NCBI GenBank assembly: GCA_963727285.1 | Contig: CAVSFF010000008.1 | Location: forward strand, 14,667-78,666 | Direction of reading: 5' to 3' | From: CAITWD01 sp963727285 | GTDB lineage: Bacteria; Actinomycetota; Thermoleophilia; Miltoncostaeales; Miltoncostaeaceae | Length of the DNA: 64,000 nt | Shown: positions 45,800-55,730 of the stretch, in pieces | Position numbering within the stretch: position 1 is the first letter of the stretch | Layout of the letters: each line of letters begins with the position of its first letter | Notes under the pieces: generated by a model | The model's input: only the letters and a program-made list of their open reading frames with translations | Databases searched by the model: none | Told to the model about the DNA's origin: nothing | Program-made: the position numbers and the translations under genes

Positions 45800-45910
45800 C
45801 CGACTGACCCCCGGGGCCGCTGCACCGGGATGTGGTGATGCGGTCCGCGGAACGTCAATGGGGGTCTCGGCGACGTCCCCGTCGGCCCGGACCGCCCGCC
45901 CCGCACCCCG

Positions 45911-46603
45911 CTACTCGTGGTCGAGGATCGTGTCGTGGCCGGCGGGCCCCGAGCGGGCCGCCATGTCGGCGAGCCGGACCGCATGCCGGACCAACTCGTC
46001 GTGATCCAGGGCCATCGTGAACTCGCACCCCTCGGTGAACGGGTCTTCGGGGGTGAAGTCGACGAGCCTCGCGCCGAGCGCCGCGCACCCTCCGGAGGTC
46101 AGGGCCCGGTGTAGCCCGCAAACGATGTGTCCATTCCGGGTCCGCACCACGTCATGGACCGGGCACGCCGTCAGCCGCACGCGAGTGAGCCCCTCGCGCA
46201 CGTCGGCGTTGGTCGTGCATTCCCGTGGGGCAAACCCCACCGACGCGGCCCGTGCCAACATCGCTTCCGGATACCGTCCTTGCGTCCGCGCCGCGCCAGT
46301 CTCGAATGCCACCCGCATGAGCCTGGCGGTGCTCTCCTCGTCGATCGTGGCGAAGTCGAGCAGCATGTCGATCAATTCAAACAGCGCCGACGTGCGACCG
46401 TCGGTGAGTACGTATCGGTAATGGGGGCGTCCCGGACCCGGTCCGCGGACGAGTCCCGCCTGGACAGTCCCCGCGGCCGCGAGCACCCTCAGCCCGTCTC
46501 GGACCATCCCCTTGGAGAGCCCCGTCGCGTCGACGAGGTCGGCCACCGAGAGGCCGCTCTCGGAGTCACCGAGTGCCTTGATGATCTGGTATTCGCGATC
46601 CAC
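45911..46603 (-). CDS. Winged-helix transcriptional regulator with C-terminal Cys cluster
   Basis: 230 residues from GTG 46603. N-terminal helix-turn-helix (IIKALGDSESGLSVADLVDA then TGLSKGMVRDGLRVL) of the IclR/ArsR-like winged type. The C-terminal half has a Cys/His cluster: RECTTNADV, TACPVHDVVRTRNGHIVC, GLHRALTSGGC and TEGCEF, reminiscent of SufR-type iron-sulfur or metal sensing, though spacing differs. It is divergent from the phosphoketolase operon across about 450 nt and is the natural candidate for its regulator. The frame stays open upstream, but this start gives a normal HTH N-terminus. Confidence 0.75.
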   Translation of the reverse strand: MDREYQIIKALGDSESGLSVADLVDATGLSKGMVRDGLRVLAAAGTVQAGLVRGPGPGRPHYRYVLTDGRTSALFELIDMLLDFATIDEESTARLMRVAFETGAARTQGRYPEAMLARAASVGFAPRECTTNADVREGLTRVRLTACPVHDVVRTRNGHIVCGLHRALTSGGCAALGARLVDFTPEDPFTEGCEFTMALDHDELVRHAVRLADMAARSGPAGHDTILDHE

Positions 46604-47053
46604 GGACCGGCCTTCCAAGGCGGCACTGCGGCGGTTCTCCGACGGTACGCCCGGCCGCTGCCGTGGGTAACCATTGGTCCGGAACAACGGACGTCGCCCT
46701 CGCGGCGTCGGGCACCCGTGACGCGGGTGGCGTTGCGCGCCGCGGGTGTGGTGTTGATGTCGTGACGGTGCGGGTAGGACACGGCCGTGAGCGGCGACCG
46801 CACCGTTGGGGGATCGCACGGGCGTCCGATGGCGGATCGCCGTCGGTTCACCGGGGCCCTGTCTTCGTGCGGCGGGCTGCCGTGACACATCCGTGCAACG
46901 ACGTGTATGGCGCCGCCGGTCGAGGCGTATCGTCAATCCGTCGATCGGGGCGCCGGACGCGTCGTCGTCCTTCGGGGCGAGGCGCACCGGCACAGTCAAC
47001 GACGACGGAGCCGCCGAGTCGGCGCATCCGTCGGCAAGTTGGGAGCCGCTGCG
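46604..47053. other. Divergent control region between HTH regulator and phosphoketolase
   Basis: 450 nt without a convincing gene. It holds an inverted repeat at 46677-46692 near the regulator side and a TATCGT near 46930, possibly the phosphoketolase -10 element. Short open frames inside have no recognisable products. Confidence 0.4.
46677..46692. promoter_or_regulatory. Inverted repeat, possible operator
   Basis: GTCCG-6-CGGAC (GTCCGGAACAACGGAC), about 75 nt upstream of the regulator's GTG. Position and symmetry fit an autoregulatory operator; a second clear copy was not found. Confidence 0.35.
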
Positions 47054-49466
47054 ATGACCGATGAGTCGCGCATGCAAGACGCACGGCACCGGGATCCGGG
47101 CGCGACGCTCAGCCCAGTGGACCTCGGGCGGATCGATGCATACTGGCGCGCGGCGAACTATCTGTCGGTCGGACAGATCTACCTCATGGACAACCCGCTG
47201 CTGCGCGAGCCGCTGCGACCGGCCGACGTCAAACCGCGACTGCTCGGGCATTGGGGGACGACTCCGGGAATCAACTTCATCTACGCCCACGTCAACCGGG
47301 TAATCCGGAATCGCGGTGTGAACGCGATCTACGTCATGGGTCCCGGACACGGAGGACCCGCGGCGGTCGCCAACGCCTATCTCGAGGGCACGTATTCCGA
47401 GACGTATCCGCACGTCGGGCGCGACGAGGCGGGCCTGCGCGCGTTGTTTCGGCAATTCTCGTTTCCGGGCGGGATCCCATCCCACGTGGCGCCCCAAACC
47501 CCCGGGTCGATTCACGAGGGGGGAGAGCTCGGCTATTCCCTGGCCCACGCCTACGGCGCGGTCTTCGACAATCCCGATCTGATCGCCTGCTGCATCGTCG
47601 GTGACGGCGAAGCGGAGACGGGGCCCCTTGCCACGGGCTGGCACTCGAACAAGTTCCTGGACCCGGTCGGCGACGGGGCCGTACTGCCGATCCTGCACCT
47701 CAACGGGTACAAGATCGCCAGCCCCGCGGTGCTGGCCCGGATCGGCGACGAGGAGCTCACCGCGCTCTTGGAGGGGTACGGCCACACGGTGTATTGGGTC
47801 GACGGGGACGACTCCGCCGTCATGCACGAGCAGATGGCAGCGCGTTCTTGATCGGGCGATCACCGATATCGTCACGTTTCAGCACGCCGCCCGCGTGGAC
47901 GGGTGCCGCGAGCGACCGCGATGGCCAATGATCGTGCTGCGCTCACCGAAAGGATGGACGGGGCCCAAGGTCGTCGATGGCATGCCGTCCGAGGGCACGT
48001 GGCGCGCACACCAGGTACCCCTGGCCGAGGTGCGAACGAATCCGTCCCATCTGGCTCAGCTCGAGGACTGGCTCCGCAGCTACCGTCCCGAGGAACTCTT
48101 CGACGCGCACGGCACCGTGCGTCCCGAACTCGCGGCACTCGCCCCGGAGGGGCACCGCCGGATGAGCGCGAACCCGCACGCCAACGGGGGCCTTCTGCTC
48201 AAGGACCTCGAGCTTCCCGACTTCCGCGGATTTGCGGTCGACGTGCCGGCGCCGGCGACGACGTTCGACGAGGCGACGCGCGTTCTCGGAGCATTCCTGT
48301 CCGAGGTCATCGTGCGCAACCGCGACCGGTTCCGCCTGTTCGGACCCGACGAGACCGCCTCAAACCGGCTGGGGCGCGTCTTCGACGTGACGGACCGGGC
48401 GTGGGACGCGGATACCCGCGCAGGCGACGACCACCTCTCACCCGGTGGCCATGTGATGGAGATGCTCTCGGAGCACCAGTGCCAAGGATGGCTCGAGGGG
48501 TATCTGCTGACCGGCAGGCACGGTCTGTTCAACTGTTACGAGGCATTCGTCCACATCATCGACTCGATGTTCAATCAGCACGCGAAATGGCTGAAGGTCA
48601 CGCGCGACATTCCGTGGCGGAGGGAGATCGCGTCGCTGAACTATCTGCTCAGCTCGCACGTATGGCGCCAGGACCACAATGGCTTCTCGCACCAGGATCC
48701 GGGATTCATCGACCACGTCGTCAACAAGAAGGCGGAGATCATCCGGGCCTACTTGCCGCCGGATGCGAACTGCCTGCTGTCCGTGGCAGACCATTGCCTG
48801 CGGAGCCGCAACTACGTGAACGTGATCGTGGCCGGGAAGCAGCCGGCCCTGAACTACCTGTCGATGGACGAGGCGGTGCTGCACTGTACGCGGGGGCTGG
48901 GGATTTGGGATTGGGCATCCAACGACGACGGCGATCCCGACGTCGTCATGGCGTGCTGCGGCGACGTCCCCACGCTGGAAACGCTTGCCGCGGTGGACGT
49001 CCTCCGGCGGGAGCTGCCGCAACTCAAGGTGCGGGTGGTCAATGTCGTCGACCTGATGCGGCTGGAGCCCGACAGCGAGCATCCCCACGGGCTGTCGCAC
49101 GGCGACTTTGACACGGTCTTCACGACCGATCGTCCGGTCGTGTTCGCCTTCCACGGCTACCCGTGGCTGATCCACCGACTGACCTACCGCCGCACCAACC
49201 ATCACAACATCCACGTGCGCGGGTTCAAAGAGGAGGGGACGACGACGACGCCGTTCGACATGGTCATGCTCAATGATCTCGACCGGTTTCACCTCGTCAT
49301 CGATGTCATCGATCGCGTTCCGGACCTCGGATCGCACGCCGCCGACCTCCGTCAGCGGATGGTCGACGAGCGCGTCCGATGCCGCGCCCACACGCGCGCC
49401 GAAGGCGACGATCCACCGGACGTGCGCGAATGGACGTGGCCGCATCCACCGGGAGCTGCATGCTGA
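47054..49466 (+). CDS. xfp: Xylulose-5-phosphate/fructose-6-phosphate phosphoketolase (apparent frameshift)
   Basis: Thiamine-diphosphate enzyme cleaving xylulose-5-P or fructose-6-P with phosphate to acetyl-phosphate plus an aldose phosphate. About 804 residues when joined, the standard length. Motifs: LGHWGTTPGINFIYAHVNR, MGPGHGGPA, the ThDP site VGDGEAETGPLATGWHSNK, and in the second part GRHGLFNCYEAFVHIIDSM, HVWRQDHNGFSHQDPGF and RTNHHNIHVRGFKEEG. The frame breaks at about 47845 (stop at 47851) through one extra base and continues as VLDRAITDIVTFQHAAR. ATG 47054 is chosen on homology. Its stop overlaps the ackA start. Confidence 0.93.
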
Positions 49467-50569
49467 TTCTGGTGGTCAATGCGGGTTCCAGCAGTCTGAA
49501 GCTCGCACTCCTCGACGATCGCGACGATCTGCTGCGCACGATCAGCCTGCCGTCGCGCCACGGCCGCATCGAGGAGGGCGAGCTTCGGGCCGCGCTTGAC
49601 GGTGCCGGACGGATCGACGCCGTCGGGCATCGCATCGTTCACGGCGGCAGCGAGTTCGTCGCACCCGTCGTGATCGACGATCGCGTCGTGTCCCGCCTTG
49701 CCGATCTGGTCGATCTCGCCCCCCTCCATCAGCCGAAATCGCTGCACGCGGTGGAGACGGCACGGCGGCTGATGCCCGATGTCCCGCACATCGGATGTTT
49801 CGATACCGCATTTCACGCGCATCTCCCCGCCGCTGCGGCGACCTATGCCCTGCCGCGCGAGTGGCGCGAACGATGGGACATCCGTCGCTTCGGGTTCCAC
49901 GGACTGTCCCATGCCTACGTCTCGCGCCGCGCCGCGGATCTGATGGGCCGACCGGTCGACGCGCTGAAGATCGTCACTTGTCATCTCGGCGCCGGTGCCT
50001 CGCTCGCAGCGGTCGACCGGGGGGTGTCCGTCGACACGACCATGGGATTCACCCCGCTGGAGGGGCTGGTCATGGCCACCCGTGCCGGGTCGGTCGATCC
50101 GGGCTTGATCCTGTGGCTCGAAGAGCATGTCGGCATGCCGCCATCGGAGTTGGCCGCCACGCTCGAGGACCGGTCGGGTCTGCTGGGACTCGCCGGCAGC
50201 GCCGACATGCAGGAGATCCTGGTGGCCGCCGGAGACGGCGGCGCCGATGCCCTGCTCGCCGTCGGCGTCTACGTGCATCGGCTTCGTGCCGGAATTGCCG
50301 CGATGGCGGCCGCGATGGATGGCCTCGACGCGCTGGTGTTCACCGGCGGCGTCGGCGAGAACGCTCCGGAAATTCGCGCCCGCGCCGCCGCCGGCCTGCG
50401 CTTCCTGGGGGTCGGGATCGACGCGGTGCGGAACAGCGGCACGGAGCTTGACGCCGAGATCGGCGCGTCCGGGGTTGGGGTTCGGTCGTTTGCCATCCGC
50501 ACCCGCGAAGACCTCCAGATCGCCCGCGACGTGCGCCGCGCGCTCTCGGACGCCGACGGGCGGGCCTAG
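49460..50569 (+). CDS. ackA: Acetate kinase
   Basis: 369 residues, a little shorter than the usual 395-400. Motifs: VVNAGSSSLKLAL at the N-terminus, HRIVHGGSEF, FDTAFHAHLP, RRFGFHGLSHAYVS, CHLGAGASLAAV and FTGGVGENAPEIR. Converts acetyl-phosphate and ADP to acetate and ATP. It overlaps the phosphoketolase stop by 7 nt, the classic xfp-ackA pairing, and no phosphotransacetylase gene is nearby. Confidence 0.95.
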   Translation: MLILVVNAGSSSLKLALLDDRDDLLRTISLPSRHGRIEEGELRAALDGAGRIDAVGHRIVHGGSEFVAPVVIDDRVVSRLADLVDLAPLHQPKSLHAVETARRLMPDVPHIGCFDTAFHAHLPAAAATYALPREWRERWDIRRFGFHGLSHAYVSRRAADLMGRPVDALKIVTCHLGAGASLAAVDRGVSVDTTMGFTPLEGLVMATRAGSVDPGLILWLEEHVGMPPSELAATLEDRSGLLGLAGSADMQEILVAAGDGGADALLAVGVYVHRLRAGIAAMAAAMDGLDALVFTGGVGENAPEIRARAAAGLRFLGVGIDAVRNSGTELDAEIGASGVGVRSFAIRTREDLQIARDVRRALSDADGRA

Positions 50570-50668
50570 CCGGCGATCCCCGCGGCGGGCCCCCGCAACG
50601 ATCGTCCGGACCGAGCATCGCGGGCGGGGGTGGCCGTCCTTTGGACCGTCAGAGGCGGTGGTCGTCCC

Positions 50669-50703
50669 CCCGCGGCAACCGCGCTCCCTGCGGTTGCCGC
50701 GGG
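50669..50703. terminator. Strong 14-bp hairpin terminator after ackA
   Basis: CCCGCGGCAACCGC (50669-50682) and GCGGTTGCCGCGGG (50690-50703) are perfectly complementary with a 7-nt loop. It lies between the convergent ackA and HD-GYP genes and is the best hairpin in the window. No T-run on either side. Confidence 0.7.
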
Positions 50704-50806
50704 CCCGACACCCGATAACAGGCTGATCGAGCGTCGGCCGGGACAGTTGGCGGTGCACTGCGGCGTGGGCCGCAGATATGCGCCGGCGATGTTGGTGGGG
50801 GCGGCG

Positions 50807-52537
50807 TCATTCGAAGGCACCCAGGTGGCCAAGCCCTTGGATGAACGCTCCGGATTCCCAGAGGTCGACGAGGGTGAGGACGACGAGCGGACAGAACTGG
50901 GTCCCGGCGAGGGCCGTGCACTGCGAGAGGGCGTCCGCGGCCGGAAGCGGATCGCGGTACGGGCGACCCGCGGTCATCGAATCCCACGAGTCGGCCAGGC
51001 CGAGAATGCGCGCGCCGTCGGGAATCAGGTCCCCGGACAGGCCATCGGGGTACCCCTGCCCGTCGAGACGCTCCTGGTGGTGACGCACCCACAGCACCTG
51101 CTCGTCATCCAGGATTCCGGCAATGATCTGCGCACCGATCTCCGCGTGAGTCCGCGCGATGCGGTACTCGTCGGGCGTGAGCGCTGTCGTCTTCAACAGG
51201 ATCTCGTCGGGAACCCCGACCTTGCCGACGTCGTGCAGTAGCGCCGCTTCGCGGAGACGCACCTCGCTCGAGGTCGACCACCCCAGTCGCCGCGCCAGGT
51301 GCCCGGCCAGGTCGGCGACCCGGCGCGAGTGTTCGAACATGCTGGGATCTCTGGCATCGACGGCGCGCGACATGGCATAGACGGTGCCGATGTCGTCGGA
51401 GCGCCCGGACGGTCGAGGCTCTGGGGCAGCCGGTCTCCCATGCGGCCGCGGGTCCACGTACTCGCCGGTGGCATTGCCCGGGAGCGATCGGGCACGGCCG
51501 AGGGCATCGGCTGCCGCCGCCATGAGTGCGTCCCCGTCGCGGACGTGTCCGGCGTCGCAGATCCCAATCGAGACACTGACGCCCTCCGGCAATTGCTCCC
51601 GGGCGATCTCGGCGCGCAGGCGGTCCGTCGCAACGCGTCCACCCTCCAACTCGCAGTACGGCAACAGCCACCCGAACACGTCACCATCGAGTCGTCCGAG
51701 GATGTCACCGCCACGCGCTGCGCGGCCAAGCCGTCGCGAGACGCGTCGGAGCACACGGTCGAAATCGTCGCCGTCGGGCGCCCCGTCGGTCGATGTCCGC
51801 CCGTTGACCGACACTTCGACCAACGTCAGCGCGTGGCTGTGGCGTCGGGACCGCACGGCCTCTTGGGTCACGCGCTCGCGGAAGAGGACCTCCGTCGGGA
51901 GTCCGGTCAGCACGTCGCGGGCATCACCGGTGAGCCGGGCGAGATCGACCGCGTTGATGACGACGGCGCCCACCAGCTCAGCGATGCCCGAGAGCAGGTC
52001 CGACGCGATTCCGTCGACCGTGCACGGTTCCTGCCAGGACACCGCGATGGCCCCCCAGATCCCGCAGGCGGTGGAGAGCGGGGCGGCAGCGGTCGCGGTG
52101 GCCATTCGCCGTGGTGCGGCGGGTGGTCCGTCGCGGTCGGGTGCCGAGTAGGTGGCCGACCAGCTTTCGCGTCCGCCGCGGGTCATCTGGGCGGGCGCAC
52201 TCGCCCGACCGCGCGGCGCGCGCCCCCACTCACCGACGAGACGGGCATCGTCGCCGTCGAAGCGCCAGATGGCCGCCGACGCTCCGCCGAGCTCGGCGGC
52301 GACGATGCGCGTGGCTTCGCACGCGATCGCATGTGGATCGGATTCCGACAGCGCGAACGTCACCAATTGACGTACGACCCGATACTCATTGCACTCGGCG
52401 GGCACCACCGAGCGATCCCGCCCTGCAGATGCGGGGAGGTCGGCGAGGACCGTCGCGCCCAGGGCCCGAGGTCGGTCGCGGGGCTCGGCAACAGCACGGG
52501 CGCCTGCGACATCCGATGTCTGACCAGACTCATGCAT
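50807..52537 (-). CDS. GAF - degenerate GGDEF - HD-GYP signalling protein
   Basis: 576 residues from ATG 52537. N-terminal GAF-like sensor (about 50-215), a GGDEF-like domain (about 220-380) in which the signature is RLDGDVFGW, so cyclase activity is unlikely, and an HD-GYP phosphodiesterase domain (about 400-570) with intact LLHDVGKVGVPDEIL and RHHQERLDGQGYPDGL. It would degrade cyclic-di-GMP, a frequent regulator of exopolysaccharide synthesis. Last gene of the minus-strand signalling cluster. Confidence 0.88.
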   Translation of the reverse strand: MHESGQTSDVAGARAVAEPRDRPRALGATVLADLPASAGRDRSVVPAECNEYRVVRQLVTFALSESDPHAIACEATRIVAAELGGASAAIWRFDGDDARLVGEWGRAPRGRASAPAQMTRGGRESWSATYSAPDRDGPPAAPRRMATATAAAPLSTACGIWGAIAVSWQEPCTVDGIASDLLSGIAELVGAVVINAVDLARLTGDARDVLTGLPTEVLFRERVTQEAVRSRRHSHALTLVEVSVNGRTSTDGAPDGDDFDRVLRRVSRRLGRAARGGDILGRLDGDVFGWLLPYCELEGGRVATDRLRAEIAREQLPEGVSVSIGICDAGHVRDGDALMAAAADALGRARSLPGNATGEYVDPRPHGRPAAPEPRPSGRSDDIGTVYAMSRAVDARDPSMFEHSRRVADLAGHLARRLGWSTSSEVRLREAALLHDVGKVGVPDEILLKTTALTPDEYRIARTHAEIGAQIIAGILDDEQVLWVRHHQERLDGQGYPDGLSGDLIPDGARILGLADSWDSMTAGRPYRDPLPAADALSQCTALAGTQFCPLVVLTLVDLWESGAFIQGLGHLGAFE

Positions 52538-52638
52538 CCCAGACGTCCCCGCGGTGTGGTTGTCCTTGCGTCTACAGATCAATGTCCGGATCGACGCCAA
52601 ACGTTTCCGGACCGCGCACCCCGGCGGGCTGGCGGTGA

Positions 52639-53251
52639 CTACCGGTGTCCGTTGACGGTCGGGCGCGCGTCCTCGTCGCGCAGCCGGCGACGCATCCGGA
52701 GCATGTGTGTCTTGACCGTGTTCGGCGAGATGACGAGACGTTCGGCGATCTCGCGCGGTCGAACGCCGTCGTTCAGCAGGTCGAGGATCTCGCGCTGACG
52801 CGACGTCAGGCCCTCGCGGGAGTCCGCGACGGCGAGCGCACGGACGGCCGCCGCGCTCACGGCTGCCCTGCCGCCACGTACAAGTTCCAACGCAGCCAGA
52901 AACTCGTCGCGCGCACAGCACACGTCGAGCACTCCGGATGCGCCGCGCCGCATGAACGAGACCTCGTCACGCACCTCGCAACGACTTGTCAGCACGAAGA
53001 ATCCGGGCGTCGCGGGCCTCCTGGTTGAGCACGGTCAGCAGCGACGGGACCTTCGTGTCGCCGACGAGCACCACCACGTCGGGGCGGGTGTCCCTCCAGG
53101 CCGTGCGGATCTGCCACGCCGTGGAGGCGACGCCCGCGACGGCGACGGTGGACGGCGCGGCGTGGATCCAGGCGTGGATGCCGGCGGTGACGAGGGGTGC
53201 ACGCGATACGACAAGCACCGCGCACCGCCGCGGACCACCGACGTCGGGCAC
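52639..53251 (-). CDS. LuxR-family regulator with degenerate receiver domain (apparent frameshift)
   Basis: About 204 residues when joined, from GTG 53251. The C-terminal LuxR helix-turn-helix is clear: GLTSRQREILDLLNDG, REIAERLVISPNTVKTHM. The N-terminal part aligns with a response-regulator receiver (VLVVSRAPLVTAGIHAWI, RPDVVVLVGDTKVP), but the acidic pair is Ser-Arg, the phospho-acceptor Asp position is Val and the conserved Lys is missing, so phosphorylation seems impossible. The frame changes near 52990, just before VLTSRCEVRDE. It lies between the anti-sigma-like gene and the HD-GYP gene. Confidence 0.75.
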
Positions 53252-53293
53252 GCTAGATCCGTGCCGATGCGGTGTTGCGGGCCGCAGCGGCGC

Positions 53294-54053
53294 TCACGAC
53301 GGGGTTCCCGGGATCACGGGGATGGTGGCGAGCACGCGTCCGTCTTCGGCACGGGCGACGACACGCGCAGACCGCCAGCGCGACGTCCCGCCGTCGCCGG
53401 AACGAGAAAGACGCCCGCGTGTGCCACGCCGGGATACGTCTGCGTCGTCGTCTCCAACGTGACGCTGCGCACGTCCGGCCCGATCCGTCCGGCGACGAAG
53501 CCGTCACCCGGGGCTCCTCGGGTTAGGCACAGCGACACCGCGGTTGTCGGCGGCTGCAGTGGGCACATGCCGACCGATTCGGTGCGATGACCCGAGCGCG
53601 CCAATCGGTCGGTTGCATCGTGACGTCGATGAGGTATCGATCCGTCGTCGTGCGGCCGGTCCACAGTCCCCAGGCGGTGCCGTCCACGTCCAACTGGATC
53701 GGGTGAGCGAGCGTTGACGGGATCACCGCGAGGGCGGTCGGGAGGCCTCCCCGGGAGGTCGGGACCGTGCCGCCGAGCAGATCCGGAATTGAGCCCGTGA
53801 GAGCCGCGACTGCCGTCCCGCCGCCCAGCGCGAGCACGCCTGCGACGATAATCGCCGGGCGCCACGAGAGCCGCCGGGCGGCGGGATGTGCAGAGGTGAC
53901 GGCGTCCGGCGCGTCCGCGGACCGATCGTGTGCAGTGATCCGCGCGAGCACATCCTCCGCCCAGGGGGCACGAGCGAGCTCGCTGATCCGGGCGAGATCG
54001 ACGGGATCGCTCGCCCTGAGGCGCGCACGGGTGTCGTTGTCGGCCCGGCTCAC
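53294..54053 (-). CDS. Anti-sigma-like single-pass membrane protein (two apparent frameshifts)
   Basis: About 253 residues when joined. The GTG at 54053 overlaps the sigma-factor stop (GTGA). A soluble N-terminus (about 1-60, SELARAPWAEDVLARITAHD) would sit in the cytosol; one membrane helix follows (PAIIVAGVLALGGGTAVAAL) and then an extracytoplasmic domain (AHPIQLDVDGTAWGLWTGRT; later GMCPLQPPTTAVSLCLTRGA with two Cys). Frame changes occur near 53600 and again near 53350, after which ARAEDGRVLATIPVIPGT leads to a TGA at 53294. The role is inferred from the sigma-gene pairing; no zinc anti-sigma motif is seen. Confidence 0.6.
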
Positions 54054-54713
54054 GGCGTGCGCTCCTCGACTGGAGGCGCGCCGCCGGTCGGTCGCAGCGC
54101 TGCGAGCTCGGCATCAAGGCGACGACGCGCGCGGAACCAGACGCACCCGGAGAGTGGCCATCGAGCAGCCCGCAGCGTCGGCGAGCTGTCGCCGGGTAAG
54201 ACCATCCCAGGCGTCAAGACACAGCAACTCGCGATCGTCGACCGGAAGCCGATTCAAGGCGACGATGAGATCGGGGTCGCCTCCAAACGCGTCCGCGACG
54301 ACGTTCCGGCGGCGCACGTCGTCGGTGATGCGATCGGTCAGTGCCGCCTGGCGTGATGCACTGCGACGCTGGTTGAACACGACGTTCCGCGCGACAACCA
54401 GCAGCCACGGAAGCGGATCCGCCGGAATGTCGGCACGCCGCCGCCACGCAATCAGGAATGTCTCGGCCGCGACATCCGACGCCGCGGAGGGGTCTGTCCG
54501 TCGCGCCGCGTACGCCAGGACCGCGGGGAGGTACTCGCGGTAGATCTGCTCGAAGCGCCGCGTGGCGGTATCGGATGCCATCAGGCGACGCACTTCCGAG
54601 AGCAGCCCGTCGGTGGGATCGACAATGTCGCCGTGGCAACTCGCGCCCGCGGACCCGGACCGCCCGGGCCCCTGGTGCATGTTGCTGCCGCTGTCCGGAC
54701 CATTATTCGTCAT
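54050..54713 (-). CDS. ECF RNA polymerase sigma factor (apparent frameshift near the end)
   Basis: About 221 residues from ATG 54713, or shorter from ATG 54581 (MASDTATRRFEQIYREYLP). Sigma region 2: YLPAVLAYAARR, AETFLIAWRR and PLPWLLVVARNVVFNQRR. Region 4: LNRLPVDDRELLCLDAW and TRRQLADAAGCSMATLRVRL. The apparent stop at 54114 truncates the last helix; a one-base correction gives FRARRRLDAELAALRPTGG, ending at a TGA at 54050 that overlaps the next gene. This overlap strongly supports the corrected frame. Confidence 0.85.
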
Positions 54714-55057
54714 CGACTATCGCACACCCGTCGGAGCCCGCCCGCTCCCGTTCCGTGCCGACCGGCGGCTGCTCCGGTGCCACCACCCGACGACGCATGC
54801 CGTCGCGCGTCCGGCGCACGCATGGGCGCGGATCCGAGGCGCCTGGACGGCGACGCTCCGCGAGAACCCGTGTGTCCGCGGGACGGCGGTCGGAGCTCCG
54901 TGCGGTCGAGCAGAGCGGCGGTGCGGATCATGCGGCGTGCAGACATGGTGATCTGGATATGTCCGGCGGGCGGCTGGGCGTTACCGCCTGCCGCGTCGGC
55001 ACCCCCTCCGGCGCGACGGCATGAGAGGAGGTGCCGCCTGGCGAGGTGCGACGGGCG
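54714..55057. other. Intergenic region upstream of the ECF sigma gene
   Basis: 344 nt between two minus-strand genes. It should contain the sigma operon promoter, and a GATAGT lies immediately before ATG 54713, but no convincing -35/-10 pair or hairpin was identified and no gene is recognised. Confidence 0.3.
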
Positions 55058-55699
55058 CTATCCGGCTGCCGCGTTGTGGTCGGCGACGAGGCTCGGGACG
55101 CCCAGGTTCGACGTGCCGATGGCGGCGCCCGATGCCGCGTAGGTCGTGAATGACCGCGGCGCGTCGGCGACGATGCCCGCGGCATCGCTCCCGGGCAACT
55201 GCATGATCCAGGTGCGGTTTGCCACGGGTCCGCTGACCGTGGTGCCGTCCGCGAGCGATGCGACCACGCTCGATGCGTTGGCGCTCGCCGTGCCGGCGAT
55301 GATCAATGGGGAGCCCGGGCCGCCGATCTCGGCGATACAAAACGCCGCCGACCCCGTGCTCGGGCATTGCCCAAACGCGATCGGATGGTCGGGGAGACTC
55401 AGCATGACTTCGGTTCCCGGTCCACCTCCTGCGACCTGGTACGTCCAGAGGCTGACGTGGCCGACGTCCGTCGCCGCCGCGTTTGCCTCTGCGAGCGTCC
55501 CCGCCACCAGTGGACGCTGGGCCGCGGTGATGAACGCCGACGCCGCCGAGCTCGACAGCCCGGGAGCGGCAGCGCCGCCGGTTGCTCCCGATGCCACGAT
55601 AGGCACGGCTACCCCGAGTGTCACGACCGTGGCTCCCGTTGCGGCCCAACGGGCAAGCGCTCGGTGTCGGCGAAGCGACACCCGAATGGATCGGCTCAT
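55058..55699 (-). CDS. Secreted or membrane-anchored protein of unknown function
   Basis: 213 residues from ATG 55699 with a strong AAGGAGG ribosome binding site. N-terminal hydrophobic segment (WAATGATVVTLGVAVPIVASG) following an Arg-rich start, consistent with export. The Ala/Ser/Gly/Val-rich remainder contains a likely disulfide pair (FGQCPSTGSAAFCIAEIGG) and no known motif. It is preceded on the same strand by another small secreted protein 31 nt upstream, so the two form a unit. Confidence 0.65.
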   Translation of the reverse strand: MSRSIRVSLRRHRALARWAATGATVVTLGVAVPIVASGATGGAAAPGLSSSAASAFITAAQRPLVAGTLAEANAAATDVGHVSLWTYQVAGGGPGTEVMLSLPDHPIAFGQCPSTGSAAFCIAEIGGPGSPLIIAGTASANASSVVASLADGTTVSGPVANRTWIMQLPGSDAAGIVADAPRSFTTYAASGAAIGTSNLGVPSLVADHNAAAG

Positions 55700-55730
55700 A
55701 TGGCCTCCTTGCGGACGGTCCGCAGTTGAT

